Source of the DNA: Thermaurantimonas aggregans
Lineage (GTDB): Bacteria; Bacteroidota; Bacteroidia; Flavobacteriales; Schleiferiaceae
NCBI RefSeq assembly: GCF_003851885.1
Contig: NZ_BHZE01000006.1
Location: 1 to 64,000, forward strand
Reading direction: 5' to 3'
Length of the DNA stretch: 64,000 nt
Each line of letters begins with the position of its first letter. Position 1 is the stretch's first letter. Position numbers and translations under genes: made by a program. The notes under the pieces are model-generated. The model had not been told where the DNA came from and did no database searches. It saw only the letters and a program-made list of their open reading frames with translations. Below, piece after piece: positions 46,090 through 55,147 of this stretch.

Positions 46090-47409
46090 TCACAGTCTCG
46101 CATCTACACACTCCTTAGGCAGAATGGACTTTACGTCGAAGATGACCTGATTGGCCGATTTACAAAGATTCAGCGATTTAAATTCGTTATGGGCTACGGC
46201 GAGGATGATGGCTTGATACTGATGTAGCTCGGGCATGTTGCCTTGACCTGTGATAATGTCAATGCCGTATTCATGCTTCACTTCATCGGCATTGGCCCAT
46301 GGATCATAAATATCTACATTGATATCAAAGCTCAGCAGTTCTTTGTAGATGTCAATCACACGGGTATTGCGGGTATCGGGACAGTTTTCCTTAAAGGTAA
46401 ATCCAAGGATGAGCACTTTAGAATCAATCACGCGCAGGTCTTTGCGCATCATCAGCTTGATGGTTTCAGTGGCTACGTGCTTGCCCATAGAGTCGTTGAG
46501 CCTGCGACCTGCGAGAATGATCTCGGGATGATAGCCGACCTCTTGTGCCTTCTGAGCCAGATAGTAGGGGTCAACGCCGATACAATGGCCCCCTACGAGT
46601 CCGGGTTTAAATTTGAGAAAATTCCATTTTGTGCCTGCTGCCTCGAGCACTTCAGTAGTATCGATGCCGAGCAGATTAAAGATTTTGGAAAGTTCGTTTA
46701 CAAAAGCAATGTTGATATCGCGTTGGCTGTTTTCAATCACCTTAGCCGCTTCGGCTACTTTGATAGATGAAGCCTTGAAGGTACCGGCAGTGATAACCGA
46801 GCGATAAAGCTGATCGACGTATTCAGCTACTTCGGGAGTAGAGCCAGAAGTTACTTTGAGGATCTTAGTAACGGTGTGCTCTTTGTCGCCCGGATTGATG
46901 CGCTCAGGTGAGTAGCCGCAGTAGAAGTCCTCGTTGAACTTGAGTTTTGAACCTTTTTCGAGGATGGGTACCATCTCCTCCTCAGTAACACCGGGATAAA
47001 CAGTAGATTCGTAAATGACTACATCTCCTCTTTTTAAAACTTTTGCCACTGTTTCAGATGCTTTAATCATCGGCGTTAGATCCGGGCGATTGTGTTTATC
47101 AGTAGGTGTTGGCACCGTAACGATGTAAATATTGCACGACGACAGGTCGCCTATAGCCATTGAAGGATAGAGGCCTACACGACCGTTGTAGAGTTCCATT
47201 GGATTTTTGACCAATACGCGTTGAAGGTCTTCATCAGAGACCTCAAGCGTATGATCGCGACCCTTTAGAAGTTCGTCAATGCGGGCAGCATTTATATCGA
47301 AGCCTACCACTTTGTATTTAGAAGCAAGTGCCACAGCAAGTGGAAGGCCTACATATCCGAGACCAATGACTCCAATCTTGGATTCACTAAGAGGTTTGAG
47401 TTCTGCCAT
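46090..47409 (-). CDS. Nucleotide-sugar 6-dehydrogenase (TviB/WbpA/WbpO family)
   Basis: NAD-dependent four-electron dehydrogenase oxidising C6 of a UDP-N-acetylhexosamine to a uronic acid, 439 residues from the ATG at 47409 (MAELKPLSE). The earlier TTG at 47439 would overlap the upstream gene more. [16 protein letters not shown] binds [13 protein letters not shown] and [13 protein letters not shown] are conserved, and the catalytic Cys is in [13 protein letters not shown] (about residue 270). It supplies uronates for both the TviC-like epimerase next door and the WlbA/WlbB pair at the far end of the locus. Confidence 0.93.
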   Translation of the reverse strand: MAELKPLSESKIGVIGLGYVGLPLAVALASKYKVVGFDINAARIDELLKGRDHTLEVSDEDLQRVLVKNPMELYNGRVGLYPSMAIGDLSSCNIYIVTVPTPTDKHNRPDLTPMIKASETVAKVLKRGDVVIYESTVYPGVTEEEMVPILEKGSKLKFNEDFYCGYSPERINPGDKEHTVTKILKVTSGSTPEVAEYVDQLYRSVITAGTFKASSIKVAEAAKVIENSQRDINIAFVNELSKIFNLLGIDTTEVLEAAGTKWNFLKFKPGLVGGHCIGVDPYYLAQKAQEVGYHPEIILAGRRLNDSMGKHVATETIKLMMRKDLRVIDSKVLILGFTFKENCPDTRNTRVIDIYKELLSFDINVDIYDPWANADEVKHEYGIDIITGQGNMPELHQYQAIILAVAHNEFKSLNLCKSANQVIFDVKSILPKECVDARL

Positions 47410-47941
47410 TTTGTTCTTCGTTTTTGTAAATGAGCACAATAGAATCGCCGTGTACGGACTTTAGCGATTCAATGTCCGAAAATACGGATGTGTAAATTTG
47501 GCGATTTATGATATTTGTTGCTTTCTGGGTGAGAAACTCCAAATAATCGACGTCAATATTCTGGCCAATAAGAGCTATATCGAGCCGATCAGCATCTACA
47601 CCTCTAGCAAAAGAGCCTGTGAGATATACTTCAGAAACATTACCCAAACGTTCGATCACCCGTTCAATAACTGTATCAATACCCACATAGGTGCGAATCA
47701 ATTGATATACTGGTTGGAAGAGCGGATGATTTTTATTGACGGAATACAGCTTTTTGTTGCCTTGGGTTTCCGATACGAGCATTCCAGCCTCTTCCAGCTT
47801 ATTTAGCTCCAGTCGGATAGCGTTGCTGCTTTCTCCGAATTCAGCTTCCAATCCCCTTAAATACCCTTTTACCTCGGTATTTAAAAAGAATTTTAGAAGC
47901 AATTTGATGCGCGTTTTTGATGAAATAAGTGTTTCAAGCAT
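47387..47941 (-). CDS. Winged-helix protein with nucleotidyltransferase-like domain
   Basis: A 184-residue two-domain protein. Residues 1-75 form a winged helix ([34 protein letters not shown], then the wing [16 protein letters not shown]). Residues 95-175 resemble an MNT/KNTase-type nucleotidyltransferase ([22 protein letters not shown]), which has the GS motif but lacks a clear second Asp of the metal site in the usual spacing. Its place at the start of the locus suggests a transcriptional regulator of polysaccharide synthesis. It overlaps the dehydrogenase by 23 bases and starts directly at the stop of the sugar transferase gene. Confidence 0.78.
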   Translation of the reverse strand: MLETLISSKTRIKLLLKFFLNTEVKGYLRGLEAEFGESSNAIRLELNKLEEAGMLVSETQGNKKLYSVNKNHPLFQPVYQLIRTYVGIDTVIERVIERLGNVSEVYLTGSFARGVDADRLDIALIGQNIDVDYLEFLTQKATNIINRQIYTSVFSDIESLKSVHGDSIVLIYKNEEQNGRTQTS

Positions 47942-48553
47942 TTAATTGGTGCCGTCGAAGGGTGGCATAGGATGGGTTTGTGAATTTTGTATGCCTTCAG
48001 CTTTTAAAACTTTTAAGAAGGTTAGATACAAAATCTTTAAGTCGAACCAGAAACTGCACTTTTCAACATATTCGGCATCTAGTCTAAACTTTTGTGCCCA
48101 AGTCAGCGAATTTCGGCCATTGACCTGTGCCCAGCCAGTTATGCCAGGCCGCACCTCATATCTTATTAATTGCCAAGGTTGGTGAAGCGGAATATATCTA
48201 AACAATAAAGGTCGCGGCCCCACCAAACTCATATGGCCGAGCAATACGTTGAATAGTTGAGGCAACTCGTCGAGTGAAGAAGCACGCAAAAAGCGACCAA
48301 AGGGAGTGATGCGCTTGTAGTCTGGCAGCAACTTTCCAGTGCTGTCGCGCTCGTCGGTCATGGTTTTGAATTTGAATACCTTAAAAGCGCGTTGATCCTT
48401 ACCAGGCCTTTCTTGTAAGAAGAATACGTTTCCCTTATTCTGGAAAAATAATACGATTGCAATGAGTAAAATTAAAGGCCAGAGAATCAAGAGTGCTGAA
48501 AGGGAGATTAGAATATCAAAAAGTCTTTTAAGAAAATCCCTGTAAAATCTCAT
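47942..48553 (-). CDS. Initiating sugar transferase (WcaJ/PglC-type phosphoglycosyl transferase)
   Basis: Phosphoglycosyl transferase of 203 residues from the ATG at 48553, which overlaps the stop of the upstream gene in an ATGA arrangement; a TTG six codons earlier is less likely. An N-terminal re-entrant hydrophobic segment (about 11-35), KVFKFKTMTDERD, catalytic Asp-Glu in SLDELPQLFNV, SLVGPRPLL and RPGITGWAQVNGRN are visible. The TGWAQ ending, unlike the PglC-like enzyme at 21.6 kb, is typical for hexose/galactose-type donors. It probably primes the second glycan of the locus. Confidence 0.92.
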   Translation of the reverse strand: MRFYRDFLKRLFDILISLSALLILWPLILLIAIVLFFQNKGNVFFLQERPGKDQRAFKVFKFKTMTDERDSTGKLLPDYKRITPFGRFLRASSLDELPQLFNVLLGHMSLVGPRPLLFRYIPLHQPWQLIRYEVRPGITGWAQVNGRNSLTWAQKFRLDAEYVEKCSFWFDLKILYLTFLKVLKAEGIQNSQTHPMPPFDGTN

Positions 48554-48846
48554 CAAATTCGCACTGAGCAATCGTAGGCAATGCGCAATAAGCCAGAATT
48601 GATTTCTTTAACGACGTAAGTCTTAATATATCTGCCTTTAAATTCTTTGCGGAGGTAGTAATCGATCATAAACCAGACGTCGCGAGTAATTTTTTCGCTG
48701 ATGATGAGCAGATACATTTCCCTACTGATGTCGATGTCTTCAGGGTCAATACAAAAGACTCGGATCTCTGCATCAAAGTCACAAGGAAGAATGATTCTCT
48801 TGATGCGTTCAAAATCATCTTCAAAGAAGCTGGGATGAGGAGCCAA
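48553..48846 (-). CDS. Small conserved-looking protein of unknown function, first gene of the locus
   Basis: A 97-residue protein with no family I recognise. It is rich in Ile, Asp and Arg, has no membrane segment, and looks globular with alternating strands and helices (RVFCIDPEDIDISREMYLLI, then RDVWFMIDYYLRKEFKG). The only early start is TTG at 48846; the next ATG is about codon 44. Its stop overlaps the ATG of the sugar transferase (ATGA), which supports real translation and coupling. Its TTG lies in the right arm of a leader hairpin. A regulatory role is possible but unproven. Confidence 0.62.
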   Translation of the reverse strand: MAPHPSFFEDDFERIKRIILPCDFDAEIRVFCIDPEDIDISREMYLLIISEKITRDVWFMIDYYLRKEFKGRYIKTYVVKEINSGLLRIAYDCSVRI

Positions 48847-48900
48847 CGTAAATCTTTTTAAGGCTCCGCCACGTCAGTCCCATACTCGGGTCTGACATGG
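48839..48900 (-). promoter_or_regulatory. Structured 5' leader of the polysaccharide locus
   Basis: Two hairpins lie between the candidate promoter and the first gene. The first pairs 48869-48881 with 48888-48900 (13-bp arms with two mismatches, core GTCAG.CCC/GGG.CTGAC, 6-base loop). The second pairs GGCTCC (48862-48867) with GGAGCC (48839-48844); in the transcript its 3' arm covers the first codons from the TTG start. The arrangement could limit translation or act in attenuation. Confidence 0.5.
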
Positions 48901-48944
48901 CTACTAAGAGATTGAGCAAAATATTTGCTCATCTAATTGCGCAA

Positions 48945-48975
48945 CAAAGCTACTCAAACGGCGATTACTTGCAAA
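48945..48975 (-). promoter_or_regulatory. Candidate primary promoter of the polysaccharide locus
   Basis: On the minus strand TTTG (48975-48972) and TAGCTTTG (48952-48945) are separated by exactly 19 bases, matching the Bacteroidota -33/-7 consensus TTTG...TAnnTTTG. Transcription would begin near 48938, about 90 bases before the first gene. The -33 element lies inside a perfect 14-bp palindrome (48971-48984, GCAAATTAATTTGC) and a second inverted repeat GAGCAAA-ATA-TTTGCTC (48914-48930) lies just downstream; both could be operator sites. Confidence 0.6.
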
Positions 48976-49183
48976 TTAATTTGCGCTTAAGTTAGTAAAA
49001 TCGGGGATTTTTATTACCAAATGCTCTTTTTGTTGAGTAAATCATAATAATTGAGTAGTTATACTACTCCAAAAGGATGTTAAAGGAATGTGATGTATTG
49101 TAAAAATTTTGTCGGGAGGAATTTTCCCGAAGATCTCGCTGAAAAGAGCAGAAAAAGATTTGGTTATTCACTCACTCCCTTAT

Positions 49184-49222
49184 CCCCCTCTCTACATCTG
49201 ACATGCAGATTTAAAGAGGGGG
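49184..49222. repeat. Strong imperfect-loop hairpin, REP-like
   Basis: CCCCCTCT (49184-49191) pairs perfectly with AGAGGGGG (49215-49222), and inside it ATCTG (49196-49200) pairs with CAGAT (49206-49210). It lies in the 497-base gap between the locus and icmF. Such G/C-armed palindromes are often dispersed repeats in Bacteroidota genomes; only one copy is in this window. Confidence 0.5.
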
Positions 49223-49272
49223 AGCTCAGAAATATTCATTGAAAAGCGCTATAAAAAGTTTTTAGTTTTAGT

Positions 49273-49318
49273 TAAAGTTAAAGTCATTATTGTTTAGGCA
49301 CCGACAACTTTAACTTTA
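49273..49318 (-). terminator. Candidate terminator after icmF
   Basis: A perfect 12-bp inverted repeat (TAAAGTTAAAGT at 49273-49284 with ACTTTAACTTTA at 49307-49318) with a 22-base loop lies 25 bases beyond the icmF stop. On the minus strand a moderately T-containing stretch follows. The stem is AT-rich, so termination is plausible but not certain. The rest of the gap 48985-49183 shows no gene. Confidence 0.4.
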
Positions 49319-49343
49319 TACCATTTACCCTTAATACTTTTCA

Positions 49344-52300
49344 TCACATGTTCCTCCTGTATTGTCCGCCTACTTGAAAGAGTGCTTCGGTCATTTGGCC
49401 GAGGGAGCAGTATTTGCTGGCTTCCATGAGTACTTCGAAGACGTTTTTGTTCTGAATGGCGGCTTCTTGGATGGATCGCAGCATTTGTCGAGACTTCTCG
49501 GGGTTAAAGGCATGGAGCCTGCTTACGGTTTCAATTTGAGCTTGTTTTTCTTCTTCAGTAGCTCGAATTACCTCGGCTGGTATAATGGTAGGCGACCCCT
49601 TTGAACTCAAGAAGGTGTTTACTCCAATGATGGGAAGTTCGCCTGTATGCTTTAAAGTTTCGTAATAGAGGGATTCTTCCTGAATCTTCGAGCGCTGATA
49701 CATGGTCTCCATTGCACCGAGAACGCCACCGCGCTCGGTGATGCGGTCAAACTCCATCATCACGGCTTCTTCAACCAGGTCGGTCAATTCCTCAATGATG
49801 AAACTGCCCTGGAGGGGATTTTCGTTTTTGGCGAGTCCGAGCTCTTTGTTGATGATCAATTGAATAGCCACAGCACGACGTACTGATTCTTCTGTTGGAG
49901 TCGTAATTGCCTCATCGTAAGCGTTGGTATGCAGCGAGTTGCAATTGTCGTAGATGGCGTAGAGCGCTTGTAAGGTTGTACGAATGTCGTTGAAATCAAT
50001 TTCTTGAGCGTGGAGCGAACGACCGGAAGTCTGAATGTGATATTTGAGCATCTGAGCACGAGGATTCGCTCCGTACTTGTATTTCATTGCTTTAGCCCAA
50101 ATTCGACGAGCGGCACGACCAATTACGGCATATTCGGGATCAATGCCGTTAGAGAAGAAAAAGCTGAGGTTTGGACCGAAATCGTTAATGTCCATTCCAC
50201 GGCTGAGATAGTACTCTACGTAGGTAAATCCATTAGCCAACGTGAAAGCTAGCTGTGTAATCGGATTGGCACCAGCTTCGGCAATATGGTAACCCGAAAT
50301 GGATACTGAGTAAAAGTTTCTTACTTTGTGGTCGATAAAGTACTGCTGAACGTCGCCCATTAGGCGAAGGGCAAATTCTGTAGAGAAGATACACGTATTT
50401 TGGGCCTGGTCTTCTTTAAGAATGTCAGCCTGAACAGTTCCGCGTACGGTACTAAGGGTCTGCGCTTTGATACGCTCGTAGGTTTCGCGATCGAGGATTT
50501 GATCGCCGGTAACCCCAAGAAGAAGTAGGCCTAAGCCATCGTTGCCCTCGGGCAGAGGTGCATTGTAACGAGGTCTGGGCAGATTTCGGTCGTCGTAGAG
50601 TTCTTTCAGCTTGGCCTCCACCAAGTGCTCCAAACCGTTTTGGCGGATGTAAAGCTCACACTGCTGGTCGATGGCCGTATTCATAAAGAAAGCCAGAATC
50701 ATGGGTGCAGGCCCGTTAATGGTCATCGATACCGATGTGGTAGGATCAGCCAGGTTGAAGCCTGAGTACAGCTTTTTGGCATCGTCGAGGCAGCAAACCG
50801 AAACACCAGAGTTCCCGATTTTTCCGTAAATATCTGGACGGAGGTCTGGATTGCGTCCGTACAAGGTTACGGAGTCAAAGGCGGTAGAAAGACGGGCAGC
50901 AGGCATACCCAGGCTGAGGTAATGAAAGCGCTTATTCGTACGCTCCGGTGCTCCTTCGCCGGCAAACATACGGGTAGGGTCTTCGCCGGTGCGCTTAAAG
51001 GGGTAAATACCCGCCGTATAGGGGAATTCTCCCGGAAAATTTTCTTGCAACTGCCAGCGCAGCAAATCGCCCCAGGCGCGATAGCGCGGGGTAGCGATTT
51101 TCGGAATTTTCAGGTGTGATAGCGATTCCGTGTAGGTTTTTACACGTACTTCCTTATCGCGTACTTTGAAGATGTATTCCTCGTTGTGGTACTGCTGGGC
51201 TTTTTCATCAAATTTTTCGATCAATTGCCAGTTGTGCGGATCGAGGTCGAGTTTTACGTTTTCAAATTCTTCGCGCAACTTTTTGAAGAGTCGATCTTTA
51301 TCTTCAATATCAGTGGAGGAAAGGTGTTCAATGGTTTGATGAATGTTGTAAAGCTTTTGGGCGATGTCGGCTTGTTTTTTAACCCACTGATCGTATTTGC
51401 GGTTATTTTCAGTGATTTCAGAAAGGTAGCGCGTGCGATGTGGGGGAATGATATACACCTTTTCCGACATCTCATCGGTGGCGTGGAAGTTTGATCGCAG
51501 GTCAGCACCTGTTTTTTCCACGATTTTGTCCATTACTGCTTTGTAGAGTCGGTTCATTCCTGGGTCGTTGAACTGGCTTGCGATGGTGCCAAATACGGGC
51601 ATCTCATCGGCTGGTCGATCCCAGAGCTGATGGTTGCGCTGGTACTGCTTTTTGACATCGCGAAGAGCGTCGAGGGCGCCACGTTTGTCGAACTTGTTGA
51701 GGGCGATTAGGTCAGCAAAGTCGAGCATGTCGATCTTCTCGAGCTGAGTGGCAGCTCCGTATTCGGGCGTCATTACGTAGAGCGACACATCGGAGTAATC
51801 GAGTATTTCGGTGTCGCTTTGGCCAATGCCAGAAGTCTCAAGTATAATCAGATCGTAACCGGCAGCTTTCAGTACGGCAATGGCATCACCTACGTAACGG
51901 CTCAAAGCCAAATTGCTTTGGCGAGTTGCCAGTGATCGCATGTACACGCGCGGATTGTTGATGGCATTCATGCGAATGCGATCGCCGAGCAGAGCTCCAC
52001 CGGTTTTGCGTTTCGAAGGGTCTACAGAAATGATTCCAATGGTTTTATCGGGAAAGTCGAGCAAATAGCGACGCACCAATTCATCGACCAACGAGCTTTT
52101 ACCGGCACCGCCTGTACCGGTAATTCCGAGCACAGGTGTTTTTGATTTTTCTGCGATTTTTTTTACAGCCTCAAGCTCAGCACGACTTTCCTCCGGGAAG
52201 TTTTCAGCCGCTGAAATCAACCGAGCAATGGCGCCCCAATTTTCAGGAGCAGTTCCAAGCTTTTTGACTTGACCGTTGAGTGGATATCCCACAGGAAAGT

Positions 52301-52733
52301 CAGCCTTCATCACTACATCGTTGATCATGCCCTGCAGGCCCATTGCACGGCCATCGTCAGGGTGGTAAATGCGGGTGATGCCGTACTGATGAAGCTCTTC
52401 AATTTCGGTAGGCAGTATGGTACCTCCACCTCCTCCAAAGATTTTGATGTGTCCGGCGCCTTTCTGCTTTAGCAAGTCGTACATGTACTTAAAAAATTCC
52501 ATATGTCCCCCTTGATAGGAGGTGATGGCTATCGCCTGAGCATCCTCTTGTATGGCGCAGTTAACAATTTCTTCTACCGAACGGTCGTGTCCGAGGTGAA
52601 TTACCTCACAGCCGGTAGCTTGCATGATTCGGCGCATGATGTTGATGGCTGCATCGTGCCCATCGAAAAGAGAGGCAGCTGTGACAATGCGAACTTTGTT
52701 TTTTGGGATATATGGAGTGGTGGTCATTGACAT
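49344..52733 (-). CDS. icmF: Fused isobutyryl-CoA mutase (IcmF)
   Basis: Adenosylcobalamin-dependent acyl-CoA mutase with its G-protein chaperone in one chain, 1129 residues. The N-terminal B12-binding domain has DGHDAAI with the lower axial ligand His26, TSYQGG (about 72) and a GGGGG run (about 100). The MeaI-like GTPase follows with P-loop GTGGAGKSS (206-214) and [12 protein letters not shown] (about 335). The C-terminal mutase domain begins near residue 560 ([35 protein letters not shown]). The order B12-GTPase-mutase and the length identify IcmF rather than methylmalonyl-CoA mutase. It interconverts isobutyryl- and n-butyryl-CoA. It is divergent from oxyR. Confidence 0.95.
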   Translation of the reverse strand: MSMTTTPYIPKNKVRIVTAASLFDGHDAAINIMRRIMQATGCEVIHLGHDRSVEEIVNCAIQEDAQAIAITSYQGGHMEFFKYMYDLLKQKGAGHIKIFGGGGGTILPTEIEELHQYGITRIYHPDDGRAMGLQGMINDVVMKADFPVGYPLNGQVKKLGTAPENWGAIARLISAAENFPEESRAELEAVKKIAEKSKTPVLGITGTGGAGKSSLVDELVRRYLLDFPDKTIGIISVDPSKRKTGGALLGDRIRMNAINNPRVYMRSLATRQSNLALSRYVGDAIAVLKAAGYDLIILETSGIGQSDTEILDYSDVSLYVMTPEYGAATQLEKIDMLDFADLIALNKFDKRGALDALRDVKKQYQRNHQLWDRPADEMPVFGTIASQFNDPGMNRLYKAVMDKIVEKTGADLRSNFHATDEMSEKVYIIPPHRTRYLSEITENNRKYDQWVKKQADIAQKLYNIHQTIEHLSSTDIEDKDRLFKKLREEFENVKLDLDPHNWQLIEKFDEKAQQYHNEEYIFKVRDKEVRVKTYTESLSHLKIPKIATPRYRAWGDLLRWQLQENFPGEFPYTAGIYPFKRTGEDPTRMFAGEGAPERTNKRFHYLSLGMPAARLSTAFDSVTLYGRNPDLRPDIYGKIGNSGVSVCCLDDAKKLYSGFNLADPTTSVSMTINGPAPMILAFFMNTAIDQQCELYIRQNGLEHLVEAKLKELYDDRNLPRPRYNAPLPEGNDGLGLLLLGVTGDQILDRETYERIKAQTLSTVRGTVQADILKEDQAQNTCIFSTEFALRLMGDVQQYFIDHKVRNFYSVSISGYHIAEAGANPITQLAFTLANGFTYVEYYLSRGMDINDFGPNLSFFFSNGIDPEYAVIGRAARRIWAKAMKYKYGANPRAQMLKYHIQTSGRSLHAQEIDFNDIRTTLQALYAIYDNCNSLHTNAYDEAITTPTEESVRRAVAIQLIINKELGLAKNENPLQGSFIIEELTDLVEEAVMMEFDRITERGGVLGAMETMYQRSKIQEESLYYETLKHTGELPIIGVNTFLSSKGSPTIIPAEVIRATEEEKQAQIETVSRLHAFNPEKSRQMLRSIQEAAIQNKNVFEVLMEASKYCSLGQMTEALFQVGGQYRRNM

Positions 52734-52762
52734 AATTTACACCTGTTAACATTATCTTGCTG

Positions 52763-52770
52763 CAAATGTA
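52763..52770 (-). promoter_or_regulatory. Candidate -7 box for icmF
   Basis: Minus-strand TACATTTG matches TAnnTTTG and lies 30 bases upstream of the icmF ATG. No -33 TTTG is found at the usual distance, so support is partial. It is in the 174-base divergent intergenic region with oxyR. Confidence 0.4.
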
Positions 52771-52881
52771 CTTGTCAATCCAGGTATTTACCACTGCTGC
52801 GGTTTTGCCTTCACATACGCTCTCCACGATTCTTTTATTTGCATAACTATCTATTAAAAATATTTTTCAATAGTAAATTAC

Positions 52882-52889
52882 TATCTTTG
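52882..52889 (+). promoter_or_regulatory. Candidate -7 box for oxyR
   Basis: TATCTTTG matches the Bacteroidota -7 consensus and lies 18 bases before the ATG at 52908. Because it sits inside the longer open frame that begins at 52839, it argues that translation starts at 52908 rather than upstream. Confidence 0.5.
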
Positions 52890-52907
52890 CAAAAAACTTT
52901 TCGCTTT

Positions 52908-53840
52908 ATGACCATCACTCAACTGGAATATGCCATAGCTGTAGATGACCACAGACATTTTGGAAAGGCAGCCGAAGCCTGTAATGTGACACAGCCTACC
53001 CTGAGCATGCAACTTCAAAAATTAGAGGAAGATCTCGGAGTGGTGCTCTTTGATCGATCAAAAAAGCCAATCATACCAACCGAAATCGGCAAGCTGGTGC
53101 TTGCGCAAGCCCGAAATGTGCTTCGCGAAGCCCATAAAATACAAACCATCATAGCCGATGCCCGCAATCAGCACGATGGTGAGTTCCGTCTGGGAATTAT
53201 TCCCACCTTAGCACCTTACTTATTGCATCGCTTTATCGGTTCCTTCCGAAAGGCATTCCCTCAGGTGACTCTGGTCGTCGAAGAGCTTCAGACTGATGCA
53301 ATCGTCGAAAAGCTCAATCGCGACCATCTTGATGCAGCCATACTGGCTACACCTCTCGATTTGCCCAATATCACGGAAGTTCCGCTGTTTTACGAACCAT
53401 TCATGGCATATGTATCGCCCAGCGATCCCCTGTGGAAGGAAGATTTCATCGTTTCGAGTGAGTTAAACAGCACCAACCTCTTACTTTTGAGCGAAGGGCA
53501 CTGTTTTAGAAACAGTGTGCTGAAAATCTGTAGTGATTCAGATGCACTGGTGCAAAATCGCCTGATGGTGGAAATTGGAAATTTCGAAACCATCGTCAGA
53601 CTGGTAGATGAAGGCATGGGCAATACCCTGATCCCGTATCTGATGGCCTTAGAAATGAAAGGCGATGCGCAGAAAAACATAAAGCTGATAGCCGAACCTA
53701 GACCCGTACGTGAGATTAGTTTGATTTATTCCAGAAATCAGCTGAAAAACAAAATGATTCAAAAACTGGAAGAAATCGTTAAGTCATCCGTTCCAAAAAA
53801 ATTACTACAAAAATCAGGAACCGTCATTCCACCGAAATAA
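52908..53840 (+). CDS. oxyR: Hydrogen-peroxide-sensing LysR-family regulator OxyR
   Basis: LysR-type transcription factor of 310 residues from the ATG at 52908 (MTITQLEYAIAVDDHRHFGKAA). The N-terminal winged helix includes CNVTQPTLSMQLQKLEEDLG. In the effector domain the segment LLLSEGHCFRNSVLKIC carries two cysteines with the same spacing as Cys199 and Cys208 of E. coli OxyR, the redox-sensing disulfide pair, so peroxide sensing should be intact. A 23-residue N-terminal extension possible from 52839 is rejected because a promoter box lies within it. Confidence 0.92.
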   Translation: MTITQLEYAIAVDDHRHFGKAAEACNVTQPTLSMQLQKLEEDLGVVLFDRSKKPIIPTEIGKLVLAQARNVLREAHKIQTIIADARNQHDGEFRLGIIPTLAPYLLHRFIGSFRKAFPQVTLVVEELQTDAIVEKLNRDHLDAAILATPLDLPNITEVPLFYEPFMAYVSPSDPLWKEDFIVSSELNSTNLLLLSEGHCFRNSVLKICSDSDALVQNRLMVEIGNFETIVRLVDEGMGNTLIPYLMALEMKGDAQKNIKLIAEPRPVREISLIYSRNQLKNKMIQKLEEIVKSSVPKKLLQKSGTVIPPK

Positions 53841-53856
53841 TGTATTGGTATCAGTA

Positions 53857-53864
53857 TACCTTTG
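53857..53864 (+). promoter_or_regulatory. Candidate -7 box for the DUF7935-like gene
   Basis: TACCTTTG matches TAnnTTTG. It lies 24 bases before the ATG at 53889 and overlaps the in-frame TTG at 53862, which therefore is unlikely to be the start. Confidence 0.42.
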
Positions 53865-53888
53865 TCTTCGACATTTGAACTGCTTTTT

Positions 53889-54419
53889 ATGCAATACACC
53901 GAACTGATCAACGAGCTCCTAAAATACGTACTTCCCTCAGCTTTTATGCTGATTCTCACATACATGCTACTGTCAAACTTCATGGAAAGCGAAGACAGAC
54001 GCAGGCGTTACTCTCTGCGCAAGGAAAATGCTAAAATTGCCTTGCCTTTGCGCTTTCAGGCCTATGAGCGTTTGGCTCTCTTTTTGGAGCGTATCTCACC
54101 CAATCAACTGGTTACCCGCATACCGAGTAAAAATCTTACTGCCCGCCAATACAGACATTTACTGATTAAATCCATTCAATCAGAATACGAATTCAATCTA
54201 AGCCAGCAGATGTATATCAGCGAGCAAGCATGGCAATATGTGGTAACTGCAAAATCTGCTATGGTGGGCATAATCAATAAACTGGCTGCTGAAACCTCTG
54301 AAGACACTGATGCTCTTGAATTCAGCAAGAAAATCATCAATTACTTTATGGAAATGGAAGCACTTCCTACCAAAAAAGCAATAGCCTATCTCAAACAGGA
54401 AATGCAGCAAGAATTTTAA
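53889..54419 (+). CDS. Single-pass membrane protein, DUF7935-like
   Basis: A 176-residue protein from the ATG at 53889. One hydrophobic helix (VLPSAFMLILTYMLLSNF, about 12-30) is followed by a basic stretch (DRRRRYSLRKENAK) and a mainly helical cytoplasmic domain (PLRFQAYERLALFLERISP; LIKSIQSEYEFNLSQQMYIS). It resembles a protein conserved without known function in Bacteroidota, often placed next to Smr-domain genes. It lies 6 bases before the Smr gene. Confidence 0.75.
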   Translation: MQYTELINELLKYVLPSAFMLILTYMLLSNFMESEDRRRRYSLRKENAKIALPLRFQAYERLALFLERISPNQLVTRIPSKNLTARQYRHLLIKSIQSEYEFNLSQQMYISEQAWQYVVTAKSAMVGIINKLAAETSEDTDALEFSKKIINYFMEMEALPTKKAIAYLKQEMQQEF

Positions 54420-54425
54420 AAGTTT

Positions 54426-54956
54426 ATGACGCTTAAACCCGGAGATGAAGTCAGCTTTCTGGACGAAACCGGTAAAGCCATCGTGGTAAGCATCACCGGA
54501 AACACAGCTATTGTGTGCACCGAAGAAGGTTTTGAAATTGAATATCCAATTGATAAACTCGTAGTAAGGCCTGCAAACATTGCCAAAGAAATATTCCGAA
54601 AACCCGTTGTACAAAAAGATGCCCAAGTGCGCACTACAGGCGATAGGCAACTACTTAAATCTGATGTGCTCGAAGTGGATTTGCACTTGCACGAAATCGC
54701 TGAACACTACGGAGGCTTTACGCGACACGATATGGTTACTTACCAGTTAAACCACGCTCGAAATCAATTTTTTAAAGCCCGAAAAGCAGGCATCAAAAAA
54801 ATCATTTTCATACACGGTGTAGGCGAAGGCGTGTTAAAACAAGAGCTTCGAAAAATGCTCTCGGCCTTCGATGGCATTACTGTTTACGATGCCGACTACA
54901 GCAAATATGGGCTAGGAGCTACAGCTGTTGAGATCTGGAAACGAAGTGAGGATTAA
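54426..54956 (+). CDS. Smr-domain protein (DUF2027/Smr-type)
   Basis: A 176-residue protein. An N-terminal beta-barrel-like segment (LKPGDEVSFLDETGKAIVVS; EGFEIEYPIDKLV) is followed by a C-terminal Smr domain with EVDLHLHEI (about 92-100, the LDxH-type motif) and IFIHGVGEGVLKQELRKML (about 137-155, the HGxGxG motif). Smr domains bind or cleave branched DNA or RNA. At about half the length of many Bacteroidota DUF2027-Smr proteins it is a compact version. Confidence 0.85.
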   Translation: MTLKPGDEVSFLDETGKAIVVSITGNTAIVCTEEGFEIEYPIDKLVVRPANIAKEIFRKPVVQKDAQVRTTGDRQLLKSDVLEVDLHLHEIAEHYGGFTRHDMVTYQLNHARNQFFKARKAGIKKIIFIHGVGEGVLKQELRKMLSAFDGITVYDADYSKYGLGATAVEIWKRSED

Positions 54957-55102
54957 TAGCCTGACTGACCACCTCCTTTCCCATTGTCCGGCGTTGAATA
55001 CTCTACAGAGCGCTTCTGAACGCCTGAACGAATTTTCTATCGCTGGTAAGACCTTTATAATTTTGTTTAAAATAAAAATAATATCGGCAAATAAAAATCG
55101 AA

Positions 55103-55110
55103 TATCTTTG
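55103..55110 (+). promoter_or_regulatory. Candidate -7 box for the antiporter gene
   Basis: TATCTTTG, an exact TAnnTTTG match, lies 37 bases before the ATG of the cation/proton antiporter. The gap 54957-55147 otherwise holds nothing recognisable. Confidence 0.45.
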
Positions 55111-55147
55111 TGAACGAAGCACATAATTAATGCTATAATTCTTACAA

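Noticed and set aside
49344-52733. Methylmalonyl-CoA mutase
   Set aside because: Domain order B12-binding, GTPase, mutase in one 1129-residue chain is that of IcmF; methylmalonyl-CoA mutase has the B12 domain at the C-terminus and no fused GTPase.
52839-52907. N-terminal extension of OxyR
   Set aside because: The 23 extra residues lack homology and contain a promoter -7 box; the conserved LysR N-terminus begins at 52908.
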